From: a bacterium
Lineage (GTDB): Bacteria; Margulisbacteria; Marinamargulisbacteria; GCA-2716485; GCA-002719695
Direction: 5' to 3'
NCBI GenBank assembly: GCA_002719695.1
Contig: PBEQ01000035.1
Span: 1 to 41,337, forward strand
Length of the DNA stretch: 41,337 bases
In this document: piece by piece, positions 27,448 to 35,705 of the stretch
Position numbering within the stretch: the stretch's first letter is position 1
Layout of the letters: every line of letters begins with the position of its first letter
Notes under the pieces: model-generated
Seen by the model: only the letters and a program-made list of their open reading frames with translations
Databases searched by the model: none
What the model was told of the DNA's origin: nothing
Position numbers and translations under genes: made by a program

Positions 27448-27985
27448 AATATGCGTTTAAATAAATCCTTGGATAGTTTGAAAAGTGAATCGTTTGTTCA
27501 TCAAAATCCCATTTCATGGTATCAGATTCTATTCGAAATTTATCATTAATTATCTTAACGGGTGCTTCTGAAATAATTTGATTTTCATCTGCAATCCAAG
27601 ATACTAAATCTGAGTTTAACCAATATACCTGATCATTATCATAGTATGCAAGATACGTATTATTTAATTCCATATGCCCTGAATCTAAGTTTAAAGAACC
27701 AAGAACAGCATTAAATCTTAAAAAAGAATCATTAAAAAAAGATACTCCCAAAGACTTCTCAAATACAATATCAGCGCTATCTTTATCTATTGTAGCTCGA
27801 TTCGCAGAAACAGTTAAATCTAAATTACCTTTCGTATAATGAAAAATAGAAATATCATGAAAAACAAAATCAGGTATCTTATCACTATTTATTTTTTGCT
27901 TAACAAAAATAAAATTGTTAAAAAGTAACGTATATAAAATTAAGAAAAATAATATCATAAAAATATAGCTACTCACCTTTCCCAT
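27437..27985 (-). CDS. lptC: LPS export protein LptC
   Basis: LptC is the inner-membrane bitopic protein that passes LPS from the LptBFG transporter to the periplasmic LptA bridge. One N-terminal helix (about 6-25) is followed by a periplasmic beta-jellyroll: FVFHDISIFHYTKGNLDLTVSANRATIDKD is the usual LptC opening, with repeated short strands such as GSLNLDSGHMELNNTYLAYY. The length of 182 residues is normal. The remote lptA-like gene at 31746 is in the same gene run, six genes upstream, an unusual spacing for these partners. Confidence 0.85.
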   Translation of the reverse strand: MGKVSSYIFMILFFLILYTLLFNNFIFVKQKINSDKIPDFVFHDISIFHYTKGNLDLTVSANRATIDKDSADIVFEKSLGVSFFNDSFLRFNAVLGSLNLDSGHMELNNTYLAYYDNDQVYWLNSDLVSWIADENQIISEAPVKIINDKFRIESDTMKWDFDEQTIHFSNYPRIYLNAYYEQ

Positions 27986-27988
27986 AAC

Positions 27989-28579
27989 CTAATTTTTTCC
28001 TTGCAAACGCCCTACTTTCAGTAGTTGCTTTAATGCTAATAAATATTTTTTTTGCTTTCGATACCCTTCCCCTAACAAAAAATGAATAGCAGTTGCATTT
28101 GGTTCAATGGCAAGCCCCTTATGACACCATTCAATAGCCTTTTCAACGTCGCCCATTTCTCCGTAAATTAAGGCTATAAAACCATAGGCCCATACTTGTT
28201 TTGGATTAATAGAAATAACCGTTTCAAATAACGAAATAGCATGATGTTTTTTATCAATAAAGAAATATCCAAATGCACATTTAAATGGATAGCGCCACTC
28301 TGTTTGATCTTCTGTCATTAAGCGCTCATAAGTTGCAATTACAGTAGGTGCATACGATTTAGGAATTTTTTTTAATAAATTCCAACCTTTTAAAATTTGT
28401 CCTGAATAGGCATAACTCATTGCTAAATCAAAAACCACTTCATTTGATGAGGGATTAACTTCGTATCGTTGTTTATTAAGCGTAACTTCTTCTAAAATAT
28501 CAACATCTACATGATAAGGAAGCGCACTCAAAGAAATAGACACCATAAACATCCATAACAGAACCCAAAATAGCCTCAT
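27989..28579 (-). CDS. secreted or membrane-anchored TPR protein
   Basis: 196 residues with an N-terminal signal sequence (MRLFWVLLWMFMVSISLSA) and helical tetratricopeptide repeats through most of the mature part. The clearest two run from about 120 to 190 (PKQVWAYGFIALIYGEMGDVEKAIEW and the following KGLAIEPNATAIHFLLGEGY). TPRs are protein-protein scaffolds, probably periplasmic here. Its ATG overlaps the glycosyltransferase stop and its stop lies three bases before lptC, so the three are translated together. A role in envelope assembly is a reasonable guess from position only. Confidence 0.8.
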   Translation of the reverse strand: MRLFWVLLWMFMVSISLSALPYHVDVDILEEVTLNKQRYEVNPSSNEVVFDLAMSYAYSGQILKGWNLLKKIPKSYAPTVIATYERLMTEDQTEWRYPFKCAFGYFFIDKKHHAISLFETVISINPKQVWAYGFIALIYGEMGDVEKAIEWCHKGLAIEPNATAIHFLLGEGYRKQKKYLLALKQLLKVGRLQGKN

Positions 28580-29457
28580 AATACAGTTACGTTAACAGGA
28601 GGATGATCAACAAAGATATCATTGTTTAAATTAATCTTTAACACAGCTATATATAAAAACAAATAAGAACGATTAATAGGACGAAAAACTGCCAACAGTG
28701 AATGAATCAAAAAGCGAGGAACAATATCAAATAAAACAAAAAATCGATATAATCTATAAATAAATCGTGGATAATGTTTGTAGCACACATAAAAGCCCCC
28801 ACGATACCCTTCAATTAATGATTTAATCTTTCTAAACGAAGTCGATATACCACCATAATGAATTAAAGACGCATAAGGATAATACACAATACGAAAATTC
28901 TTTTTACGTAAAACAGCACATAAATCAACATCATCATTATAAAAAAACAAATTTTCATCCAAGCCATTAATTGTTTCATAAACGGATTTTTTAACTAATA
29001 GTGCAGCACCTGCTACAAAAGAAACATCAATAGGTTTCTTAGATTTAAATTTCCATTGTCCAAAAACACTTCCGGGACATTGAATACTACCATCTTTATT
29101 TAACAGCTTAGGAACAAGTGCTCCAATATCTGAAAATTGAATCATATAATCATATAATAGCTGAATGGTATCAGGTTGAAGTACCGTATCATTATTTAAT
29201 AAAAAATAGTAATCTCCTTTTGCATAATTAGCACAAATATTATTTGCTTTTGAAAACCCACTATTATGATAATTTTTTAACAACGTAATACGATCTTTAT
29301 AAGGAAGTAATCGTTGAATAGACTCATCAGTCGAGCAATTATCAATAATAATAATATCTAAATCAAACGTTGTCTTACTAGCTAAAAGAGAATCTAGACA
29401 ATCAAGGATAAAGTCTGCCCCATTGTAATTAACGATAAAAACACTCACGCAAGGCAT
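28576..29457 (-). CDS. family 2 glycosyltransferase (rhamnosyltransferase-like)
   Basis: A GT-A fold inverting glycosyltransferase of 293 residues. The nucleotide-binding start SVFIVNYNGADFILDCLDSLL and IIIIDNCSTDES are typical of GT2. YYFLLNNDTVLQPDTI carries the metal-site variant of DxD (NND). The acceptor-side block GLDENLFFYNDDVDLCAVLRKKNFRIVYYP has the presumed base. The resemblance is closest to WbbL/rhamnosyltransferase-like enzymes that build surface polysaccharide, so it may decorate LPS or the polymer handled by the LCP protein. A C-terminal hydrophobic and basic tail (about 230-275) suggests peripheral membrane attachment. Confidence 0.9.
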   Translation of the reverse strand: MPCVSVFIVNYNGADFILDCLDSLLASKTTFDLDIIIIDNCSTDESIQRLLPYKDRITLLKNYHNSGFSKANNICANYAKGDYYFLLNNDTVLQPDTIQLLYDYMIQFSDIGALVPKLLNKDGSIQCPGSVFGQWKFKSKKPIDVSFVAGAALLVKKSVYETINGLDENLFFYNDDVDLCAVLRKKNFRIVYYPYASLIHYGGISTSFRKIKSLIEGYRGGFYVCYKHYPRFIYRLYRFFVLFDIVPRFLIHSLLAVFRPINRSYLFLYIAVLKINLNNDIFVDHPPVNVTVL

Positions 29458-29471
29458 AAGGATAGAATAAC

Positions 29472-29963
29472 TTAATTATTTAAGAAACAAAACGATTCAT
29501 AAATTGGATTCGCTAAAATACCGCTACTCGTTTCTGATGGAAGTAAATGAGTCTTCACATAAGCCTTTGAATCCTGCTGGCAATCAATCTCACATTGCCA
29601 TGTAACTGCTTTTTGAATGCGTTTAATATGTGTTCCACATTGCAGATTAAGCTTGTCAACTAAAACCGTATTATCAAGTTCTACTTTTGGAAAAACATCA
29701 ACAAAGATAGTACTAACATCATTACCTTTGCTTGGTTGTAGTGCTGTATAGAATCCCTCTTTATTTGGATTTAATAAATAATAACTTTTTTCAGTAATTT
29801 TAGTAAAAAACTCTGAAGGAGTTTCAGTCGTATCAACATCAATTGTCCAATGAACATACCGTGATAACCTCTTACAATCCGTTAGATTCATAAATGTATT
29901 AATAGCTTCTAATGCTGAAACAGCATGTAAATCAATATGCTTTTGATATACAAAACACTCCAT
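29472..29963 (-). CDS. purS: fused double-domain PurS (FGAR amidotransferase small subunit)
   Basis: PurS helps PurQ and PurL make formylglycinamidine ribonucleotide in purine synthesis. A normal PurS has about 80 residues and works as a dimer; this gene encodes 163 that read as two PurS-like halves. Each half ends with the family's NP-x-E signature: LLNPNKEGFY (63-72) and ILANPIYESF (149-158), 86 residues apart. The second half also begins like PurS (VDVFPKVELDN). The large single-chain FGAR synthetases have a similar internal PurS-dimer mimic. The stop is followed directly by other genes, and the start is two bases after the purQ stop, which strongly supports the assignment. PurL itself is not in this window. 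Confidence 0.75.
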   Translation of the reverse strand: MECFVYQKHIDLHAVSALEAINTFMNLTDCKRLSRYVHWTIDVDTTETPSEFFTKITEKSYYLLNPNKEGFYTALQPSKGNDVSTIFVDVFPKVELDNTVLVDKLNLQCGTHIKRIQKAVTWQCEIDCQQDSKAYVKTHLLPSETSSGILANPIYESFCFLNN

Positions 29964-29965
29964 AT

Positions 29966-30763
29966 TTAGCTTATTTCCTTTATATAATCTCTTAATGACT
30001 CAAACATTTTTCTCCATGGCCCCTCTTCCAGACAACCATCTCGTCTTTGATTTGCCATATCATGATTTAAATATCGTGGCACATGGTACCAAAACATACC
30101 TCGTTCTGGATGAGGCATCATTGCAAACACATTACCCTGCTTATTGCTTAACCCCGCAATATTATAATCTGAACCATTAGGATTTATAGGATAATTATTT
30201 ATCACGTCACCATTCTCATTTGTATAAATTAACTGCGTGGATGATATAGAATTAGCAATATCTTGATTTAAAAATTTAAAATTACCTTCACCATGATTAA
30301 TTTGAATAGGAATAACATCGGTATCATTAAAATAACGTGTAAATAAACTATCTTGAGGATTTGTAATTTTCACATACACCCAGTCACATACAAAACCATG
30401 ATAGGTTGATTCTTTCATATTTGGAGACAAGGCAACATCAACATTTGACTGAGCCGTATCAACTGATAAAATCCCAGACTCAGCTAATATTTGGCATCCA
30501 TTACAAATTCCTAAAATTGGAAATCCATCCCGTGCTTTTTCTTTAATAAAATCTAAAATTGGTAATTTAGAAGAAACAACACCCGCTCGCACACGATCTT
30601 GAAATGAAAAACCACCCGGTAATACAAAGCCCTTAAATGAAGCTACATACGATAAATTTGAGTTCCAAGGAACAATAGCCGCTTCTATACCAACTTCTTT
30701 TAAACTAGCAACCGTTTCATACTCACAATTACTTCCTGGAAATTGAATAACAGCTACATTCAT
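29966..30763 (-). CDS. purQ: phosphoribosylformylglycinamidine synthase subunit PurQ
   Basis: The glutaminase subunit that supplies ammonia for the fourth step of purine synthesis. A class I glutamine amidotransferase fold with the nucleophile Cys in GICNGCQILAE, and the His/Glu of the triad in MMPHPERGMFW. VIQFPGSNCEYE and VLPGGFSFQDRVRAGVVSS are the PurQ-specific blocks. At 265 residues it is slightly longer than Bacillus PurQ (227), resembling the PurQ of other diderm lineages. purS follows two bases later, and the flavoprotein gene precedes it by eight bases. Confidence 0.95.
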   Translation of the reverse strand: MNVAVIQFPGSNCEYETVASLKEVGIEAAIVPWNSNLSYVASFKGFVLPGGFSFQDRVRAGVVSSKLPILDFIKEKARDGFPILGICNGCQILAESGILSVDTAQSNVDVALSPNMKESTYHGFVCDWVYVKITNPQDSLFTRYFNDTDVIPIQINHGEGNFKFLNQDIANSISSTQLIYTNENGDVINNYPINPNGSDYNIAGLSNKQGNVFAMMPHPERGMFWYHVPRYLNHDMANQRRDGCLEEGPWRKMFESLRDYIKEIS

Positions 30764-30771
30764 TACATACT

Positions 30772-31749
30772 CTACTGAAACAAATCTTTATCTAAATTAA
30801 TAGCCGCTATCATACCATCTGAGACAGCCGTTGCTATTTGACGAATTTGTTTTGATCGAATATCTCCAGCCGCATATATACCCGGAATATTGGTCCTCAT
30901 AAATTCATCTGTAATAATATGGCCTTTTTCATCTAAATTTAAATTTAAATTTAAAATTTCATTAGGAGGAATTCGGCCAACATAAATAAAAACACCATTA
31001 ACATCTAGCCATGTTTCTTGCTGAGTAACAACATTTGATAACTTAATTTTTTCTAATTTTTCAATACCAAAAGCATCAACCGGAACAGTATTCCAAATAA
31101 CATTAATATTGTCATTAGTCATTACCTTTTGTTTTAAATTACGAACAGCTTTTAAATAATCTGATCGATGAATAAGAAACAACTTATTAACATACTGCGA
31201 TAAATAATCAGCTGCATAACAAGCACAATTACCGCCCCCAATGACAGCAACATCTTTATCACGATAATATTCTATATCAGATTGTGCATAATAAGATATA
31301 CCTCGACCTAAAAATTGCCTTTCAAAATTTGTTTCTAATGGTTTTGGCTCAAGCCCTAATGCTAAAATTACACCCTTTGTTTTATATTGGTTTGCTAAAT
31401 CCGTTTTAACTACTTTTAAACCCTCTTCAAACTCACTGACATCCTCAACCGTTTCACATCGATAAGCAACACCATAACTATTTAAATGGTCCTCCATTTT
31501 AACAGATAAATCCGCACCTAAAATTCCTGCAGGAAAACCAAGATAATTTGAAATTTTATAGGCAGTTGCTGTTTGCCCACCTGGTAAATTACGATCAATA
31601 ATTAAAACTGATAGTTTAGCTCTAGCAGCGCATAATGCGGCAGACATCCCACCTGGACCAGATCCCACAATAATAACATCAAAATAATCTTGATTTTGAT
31701 CCATTTCAAGCTTTTGAACAACATTCATTTCTTCAGGGTGTAAGGTCAT
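30772..31749 (-). CDS. thioredoxin-reductase-like flavoprotein lacking the redox CxxC
   Basis: A two-dinucleotide-binding flavoprotein of the TrxR family, 325 residues. FAD site: VIIVGSGPGGMSAALCAARAK (about 25-45) and the C-terminal GIYAAGDIRSKQIRQIATAVSDGMIAA. NAD(P) site: VAVIGGGNCACYAADYL (about 167-183) and LIHRSDYLKA. At the place of the active CATC (YCATCDG) there is Y154-A-Q-S157-D, so the disulfide is missing. A CxC (C175, C177) sits in the NADPH loop, where TrxR has DSA. Therefore it probably is not a thioredoxin reductase; a ferredoxin/flavodoxin-linked or other electron-transfer oxidoreductase is likelier. It overlaps the lptA stop by four bases. Confidence 0.88.
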   Translation of the reverse strand: MTLHPEEMNVVQKLEMDQNQDYFDVIIVGSGPGGMSAALCAARAKLSVLIIDRNLPGGQTATAYKISNYLGFPAGILGADLSVKMEDHLNSYGVAYRCETVEDVSEFEEGLKVVKTDLANQYKTKGVILALGLEPKPLETNFERQFLGRGISYYAQSDIEYYRDKDVAVIGGGNCACYAADYLSQYVNKLFLIHRSDYLKAVRNLKQKVMTNDNINVIWNTVPVDAFGIEKLEKIKLSNVVTQQETWLDVNGVFIYVGRIPPNEILNLNLNLDEKGHIITDEFMRTNIPGIYAAGDIRSKQIRQIATAVSDGMIAAINLDKDLFQ

Positions 31750-32336
31750 TCTGCTAGCTGTTTAGTTGATACATTAATTTTAGATCGACCTGATGTTTTA
31801 ACTGATTCATTTTTTAAATCAAAATCAATTTTATGCGCTTTCACATAATCAAAACTATCATACAAAACAGCATCTCCTTGTAATGAAATTTGGTTTCTTT
31901 CTATATCATAACGAGCTGTATTAGCTTCGGCAATATACTCCTCATATAATACCCTAACATCACCACTAACATGAACTGTTTTTGGAAATGAAATACGAGC
32001 ATTATCGCATATTAATGATAAGTCATCACGTTTTACTAAAACATCATTATCAAAAGAAAGTGTGTTATCAGCTAAATTGTAACGTAAATTCCTAGCATTA
32101 ACGACTATATTTTTATACGTTACATTAGTATCATTTTTACCTATTAAAGACATCTCTTGCAAATGAAAAATTAGTGCCTTAGAGGATACAACTACATCAA
32201 AACTATCCACTTTAGGAAAATACGCTTTAATTCCATGATAGCGTTCTAAATCAGTACTTAAATCACTAAAAGACGCATAAAGATTGAAAGATCCATAGAA
32301 AAGAAAAAAAACAAAAAAAAGGAACTTAAGAAACAT
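31746..32336 (-). CDS. lptA: LptA/OstA-like LPS transport protein
   Basis: 196 residues with a signal peptide (MFLKFLFFVFFLFYGSFNLYA) and then an OstA-like repeated beta-strand pattern: KALIFHLQEMSLIGKNDTNVTYKNIVVNARNLRYNL and later DNARISFPKTVHVSGDVRVLYEEYIAEANTARYDIERNQISL, the usual alternation of LptA. LptA forms the periplasmic bridge that carries LPS to the outer membrane. The middle DALL-type motif is degenerate, so an LptC- or LptD-N-terminal-like relative is possible. It begins the mixed operon. Confidence 0.8.
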   Translation of the reverse strand: MFLKFLFFVFFLFYGSFNLYASFSDLSTDLERYHGIKAYFPKVDSFDVVVSSKALIFHLQEMSLIGKNDTNVTYKNIVVNARNLRYNLADNTLSFDNDVLVKRDDLSLICDNARISFPKTVHVSGDVRVLYEEYIAEANTARYDIERNQISLQGDAVLYDSFDYVKAHKIDFDLKNESVKTSGRSKINVSTKQLAE

Positions 32337-32423
32337 TATAATAAATATAGCACTTTAAACAATGACTGCATAGTTATTGACATAAAAAATTAATGAAATT
32401 AAATAGAAATATCTTCTTAATAC

Positions 32424-35400
32424 CTAGACGTTTTCTTTGATTTCAATTAACTGATTAATAGTAAAGGGCCCTTTGATAATTTGTTCTTTTTTTCCAGGCC
32501 AGATTACACGTATTTTTGTTACAGTTGCATTCAACCCTAGCCCAAACGTTAACGTTGTATCATCTTGAGTTAAATACTGACTTCCAATACTAACATATTG
32601 TGAAAACTGTTTCTTATTAGCTGTAAAAACAGTTACCTTAGCACCAACACCAAAACGATTTGATTTAATGCCTCGCAATTTTACTTTTATCCAAGAATTA
32701 TTTTGAGACGCGTTATTCTTAAGAATTGTTAAAGAAGAGAACAAATTAGTTATCAATAAATCTTTGATACCCGTATTAGTTAAATCAAGTGCTACAACAC
32801 CTCTACTATTTTGCTTAAATGTAGCAGGAGAATCACTATCATATCGATACAAATAGCGCCCATCCGATAATAAAAAGTTATTTGCTTGATTACCCGCTAT
32901 AGAATATTCAGCATATCCATTTGTAATGTATAAATCCTGATCGCCATCATTTTCATAATCAAAAAACTGTGCCCCCCAACACCAACCATAAACAGCGGGC
33001 TCAATATAATCATGCTCTGCTGCAAGAGAGGGAAACTTACCAGAATTTAAAAACAATTTATTACCCGAAAGATAAGTTGAAGACTTTAAAATATTATCAT
33101 CAAACACAAACTTCTCAGATGATTGAGGAAACCGAAACGTTAGATTTTTAGTATACATATCAATGACGGTAACAAAAGATTCCCAAAAGCCATCTTCATT
33201 AACATCTATAAAACTAATATTCATCCCATTACCTCTATCATTTACTTGATACATAGAAGCCATATCTTTAAACGTACCATCTCCTTGATTAATAAAAAGC
33301 TCATCAGCACCAAAATCATTTGCTAAATAAATATCATCATACCCATCATTATTATAATCAATTGCAGCAGCTGCCAGTGTAAAACTTGTCGATAAAAGCT
33401 GACTTTTAGCTGTAACATTCTCAAACCGGCCTCCCCCAAAGTTTTTATATAACTGACTTTTTTGACCATTTTTGCCATCAAGTGCTACAAAAAAGTTATT
33501 ACTATCATAAAACATATCGTTATTATTATTTAATGTTTGAGTTTTTAAAAAACGTTCCACAACGCTATCATCAAGACCCTCTTCTCCAAGAATTTTCTTG
33601 ATATGACTAACACGGTAATTACCATGTTCAGAAGGACCAAAATGGCCAACAAATAAATCTAATAAACCATCATTATCCATATCAAAAAAGACAGCGGTTT
33701 GAGCGCCATAAAGAGTACGAATTCCTGAAACATTAGTTATATTTTTAAATTTACCATCTTTCATTTGTAAAAATAACTGAGAGTTAGAATAAGCATGAAC
33801 CGTAAATAAATCCAAGCGACCATCATTATTAATATCAACAAATAAAGCTTGTGATGTATCCTTAATATTAGGATCGTTAAGCTGATAAAAAGCTGTTTTA
33901 TCAGAAAATGTTCTATCTCCATTATTAATATAAAGCTTATTACCGCCTTCACGAACTAAAAAAACATCTATAAAACCATCATTATTAACATCTCCAACAC
34001 CTAAACCTGAACCAAGGTATTGCAAAATATCTTTACTATAATCTTGTTGAAAATAAGATTCTTGATTAATTCCTACATCTTGAGATATATCCTCAAAAAA
34101 AGGTAATTTCTGCTCTGAAAAAAACTGATCTTTCACCCCCTTATTAAACCAAGATGACGCATGCTTTTGCATATAAAAGGGCATCCAAAAATCATCATCT
34201 TTAAAGATACTTTTTACATCAGAAATATCAATAGTGGATTTATTTAAAGTAAGCGCATATTTCTCTGATTCGCGTAATAAATATGTAAGAAAAATAGACA
34301 CTCTTTCAGCAAGCAACTCTAGTCCAAAAGCATCAACTGGAAGCTTCTTGTCATCTTGCCATAGAGAATAAAGAAATTTCCAATGAATACCAGAATCTCG
34401 AACAGCATCTGACTCATAACTCAATAATTTATATGTTTGAACATCTTTAGATAATTGATCAGAAAACTCATAATAAGCACCTTTTTTTAGCAAAACATCC
34501 CCATTAGAGTGCAAAAAAACAGGAAAAAACTTACTCAAATGTTCATAAATAACATTTAAGCTTAAGTACATATAATCACTCTTAAAATCTTTTAAATCAT
34601 AGGGGAATTGTCCAGAAAAAATAGCATTTGGAGAGTTTGTATAGTTAACCAACCCAAACATAGGATTAGTGCCCATTCCAATATAATTAATAAAATTATT
34701 TAAATACGAAACAATTAATTCGCTTGCTTCAGACGTTATTGGAATTTTTACCAGCTTTGTTAATAAATCATGATATGTAATTTTATCTTCATTTACTAAG
34801 TTATAGCGATGCAAAGCAACCATCTTCTCTTTCATCATAACTCTATTTTTTTGTACCAAAAATTGCGAAACAGCCTCTTTTGATTCGAAGTAATACGTAT
34901 GTTGATCACGTAAAATAGTTGGAATAGCATCTTTAAAATCTCTAATAATATCTTGATAAACCGTTTTTAAGACATCCTCAGATATAGATCCTTGCTGAAC
35001 ACGTTTACCAGATTCTCTTAAAACAATGGCCGTAATATCTATTGTAATCGTTGCAACATAATTCATAGCTTCCTCAGACAAGGGTTTTAAGGAAGGATAT
35101 GACGTTATAGAATCATCCCATTTTGATACTAGATAACTATCTAGAACACTATATAAAACACGCCAATTCTCACTCAGTTTTTTGTATTGATTATAAAAGT
35201 TTTTTGACTCTAAATCTTCAACAACAAATAACTGATTAAACTGTGAGGATAAAGACTCCGGAATTGCCTTATAAATATCTTGCTTTGTGAGCATCGGCAA
35301 AAATTTAGAATTAGTAGAAGCCTGAAATAAAATTCGCTTTATCACGTCTTTAATAATTTCAATATTTAATTGAACTAATACTTCGTCTAATGCTGTATCC

Positions 35401-35594
35401 GCATAATAAGCCTCAATCTGTCTTACTGTAGTCCAACAAGTAGCATCTCTCTTAGAATCAATACGAGCAATTTGATTTTGAATATAGTCAAATTGATTAA
35501 AAAAAAGACGTTTAGCAATGAGTGGATAAACAGCAAAATAACCAAGTGTAATTAATATAATTCCAGCAACAAAACCAATAACTTTGTTTTTCAT
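32424..35594 (-). CDS. large FG-GAP/VCBS-repeat protein with C-terminal ASPIC/UnbV domain
   Basis: 1056 residues. An N-terminal membrane anchor (about 5-25) precedes a long, mainly helical region to about 490 in which I recognise no domain. From D535 there are about seven FG-GAP repeats with calcium-binding DxNxDG loops (DVNNDGFID, DINNDGRLD, DMDNDGLLD, DYNNDGYDD, DVNEDGFWE, DYENDGDQD; the last, DLTNTGIKD, is degenerate), a beta-propeller fold. The C-terminal ASPIC/UnbV domain (about 970-1050) has the family blocks SNRFGVGAKVTVF and TFGLGLNATVTKIRVIWPG. Such proteins are exported or surface-bound, of unknown role. The divergent gene at 35706 starts 111 bases away. Confidence 0.92.
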   Translation of the reverse strand: MKNKVIGFVAGIILITLGYFAVYPLIAKRLFFNQFDYIQNQIARIDSKRDATCWTTVRQIEAYYADTALDEVLVQLNIEIIKDVIKRILFQASTNSKFLPMLTKQDIYKAIPESLSSQFNQLFVVEDLESKNFYNQYKKLSENWRVLYSVLDSYLVSKWDDSITSYPSLKPLSEEAMNYVATITIDITAIVLRESGKRVQQGSISEDVLKTVYQDIIRDFKDAIPTILRDQHTYYFESKEAVSQFLVQKNRVMMKEKMVALHRYNLVNEDKITYHDLLTKLVKIPITSEASELIVSYLNNFINYIGMGTNPMFGLVNYTNSPNAIFSGQFPYDLKDFKSDYMYLSLNVIYEHLSKFFPVFLHSNGDVLLKKGAYYEFSDQLSKDVQTYKLLSYESDAVRDSGIHWKFLYSLWQDDKKLPVDAFGLELLAERVSIFLTYLLRESEKYALTLNKSTIDISDVKSIFKDDDFWMPFYMQKHASSWFNKGVKDQFFSEQKLPFFEDISQDVGINQESYFQQDYSKDILQYLGSGLGVGDVNNDGFIDVFLVREGGNKLYINNGDRTFSDKTAFYQLNDPNIKDTSQALFVDINNDGRLDLFTVHAYSNSQLFLQMKDGKFKNITNVSGIRTLYGAQTAVFFDMDNDGLLDLFVGHFGPSEHGNYRVSHIKKILGEEGLDDSVVERFLKTQTLNNNNDMFYDSNNFFVALDGKNGQKSQLYKNFGGGRFENVTAKSQLLSTSFTLAAAAIDYNNDGYDDIYLANDFGADELFINQGDGTFKDMASMYQVNDRGNGMNISFIDVNEDGFWESFVTVIDMYTKNLTFRFPQSSEKFVFDDNILKSSTYLSGNKLFLNSGKFPSLAAEHDYIEPAVYGWCWGAQFFDYENDGDQDLYITNGYAEYSIAGNQANNFLLSDGRYLYRYDSDSPATFKQNSRGVVALDLTNTGIKDLLITNLFSSLTILKNNASQNNSWIKVKLRGIKSNRFGVGAKVTVFTANKKQFSQYVSIGSQYLTQDDTTLTFGLGLNATVTKIRVIWPGKKEQIIKGPFTINQLIEIKENV

Positions 35595-35691
35595 AAATGT
35601 TTATCCCGATAATTTTAACAATGATACAATATTTTTTTTAAAATCATAAATAATAAAATTACTCACCATGTTCTATCACTGCTATCAACTG

Positions 35692-35697
35692 TATAAT
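35692..35697 (+). promoter_or_regulatory. candidate -10 box for the IMPase-family gene
   Basis: Exact TATAAT ending nine bases before the ATG at 35706. No -35 match is seen 17 bases upstream. If real, transcription would start about two bases before the ATG, giving an almost leaderless mRNA, or the true start is further in. Confidence 0.3.
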
Positions 35698-35705
35698 ATA
35701 TAACC

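Noticed and set aside
32377-32405. Plus-strand TTGACA with a 17-base spacer and TAAATA, pointing into the 3' end of the FG-GAP gene
   Set aside because: The -10 matches only 3 of 6 and no plus-strand gene or RNA follows; AT-rich DNA gives such matches by chance, though an antisense RNA cannot be excluded.
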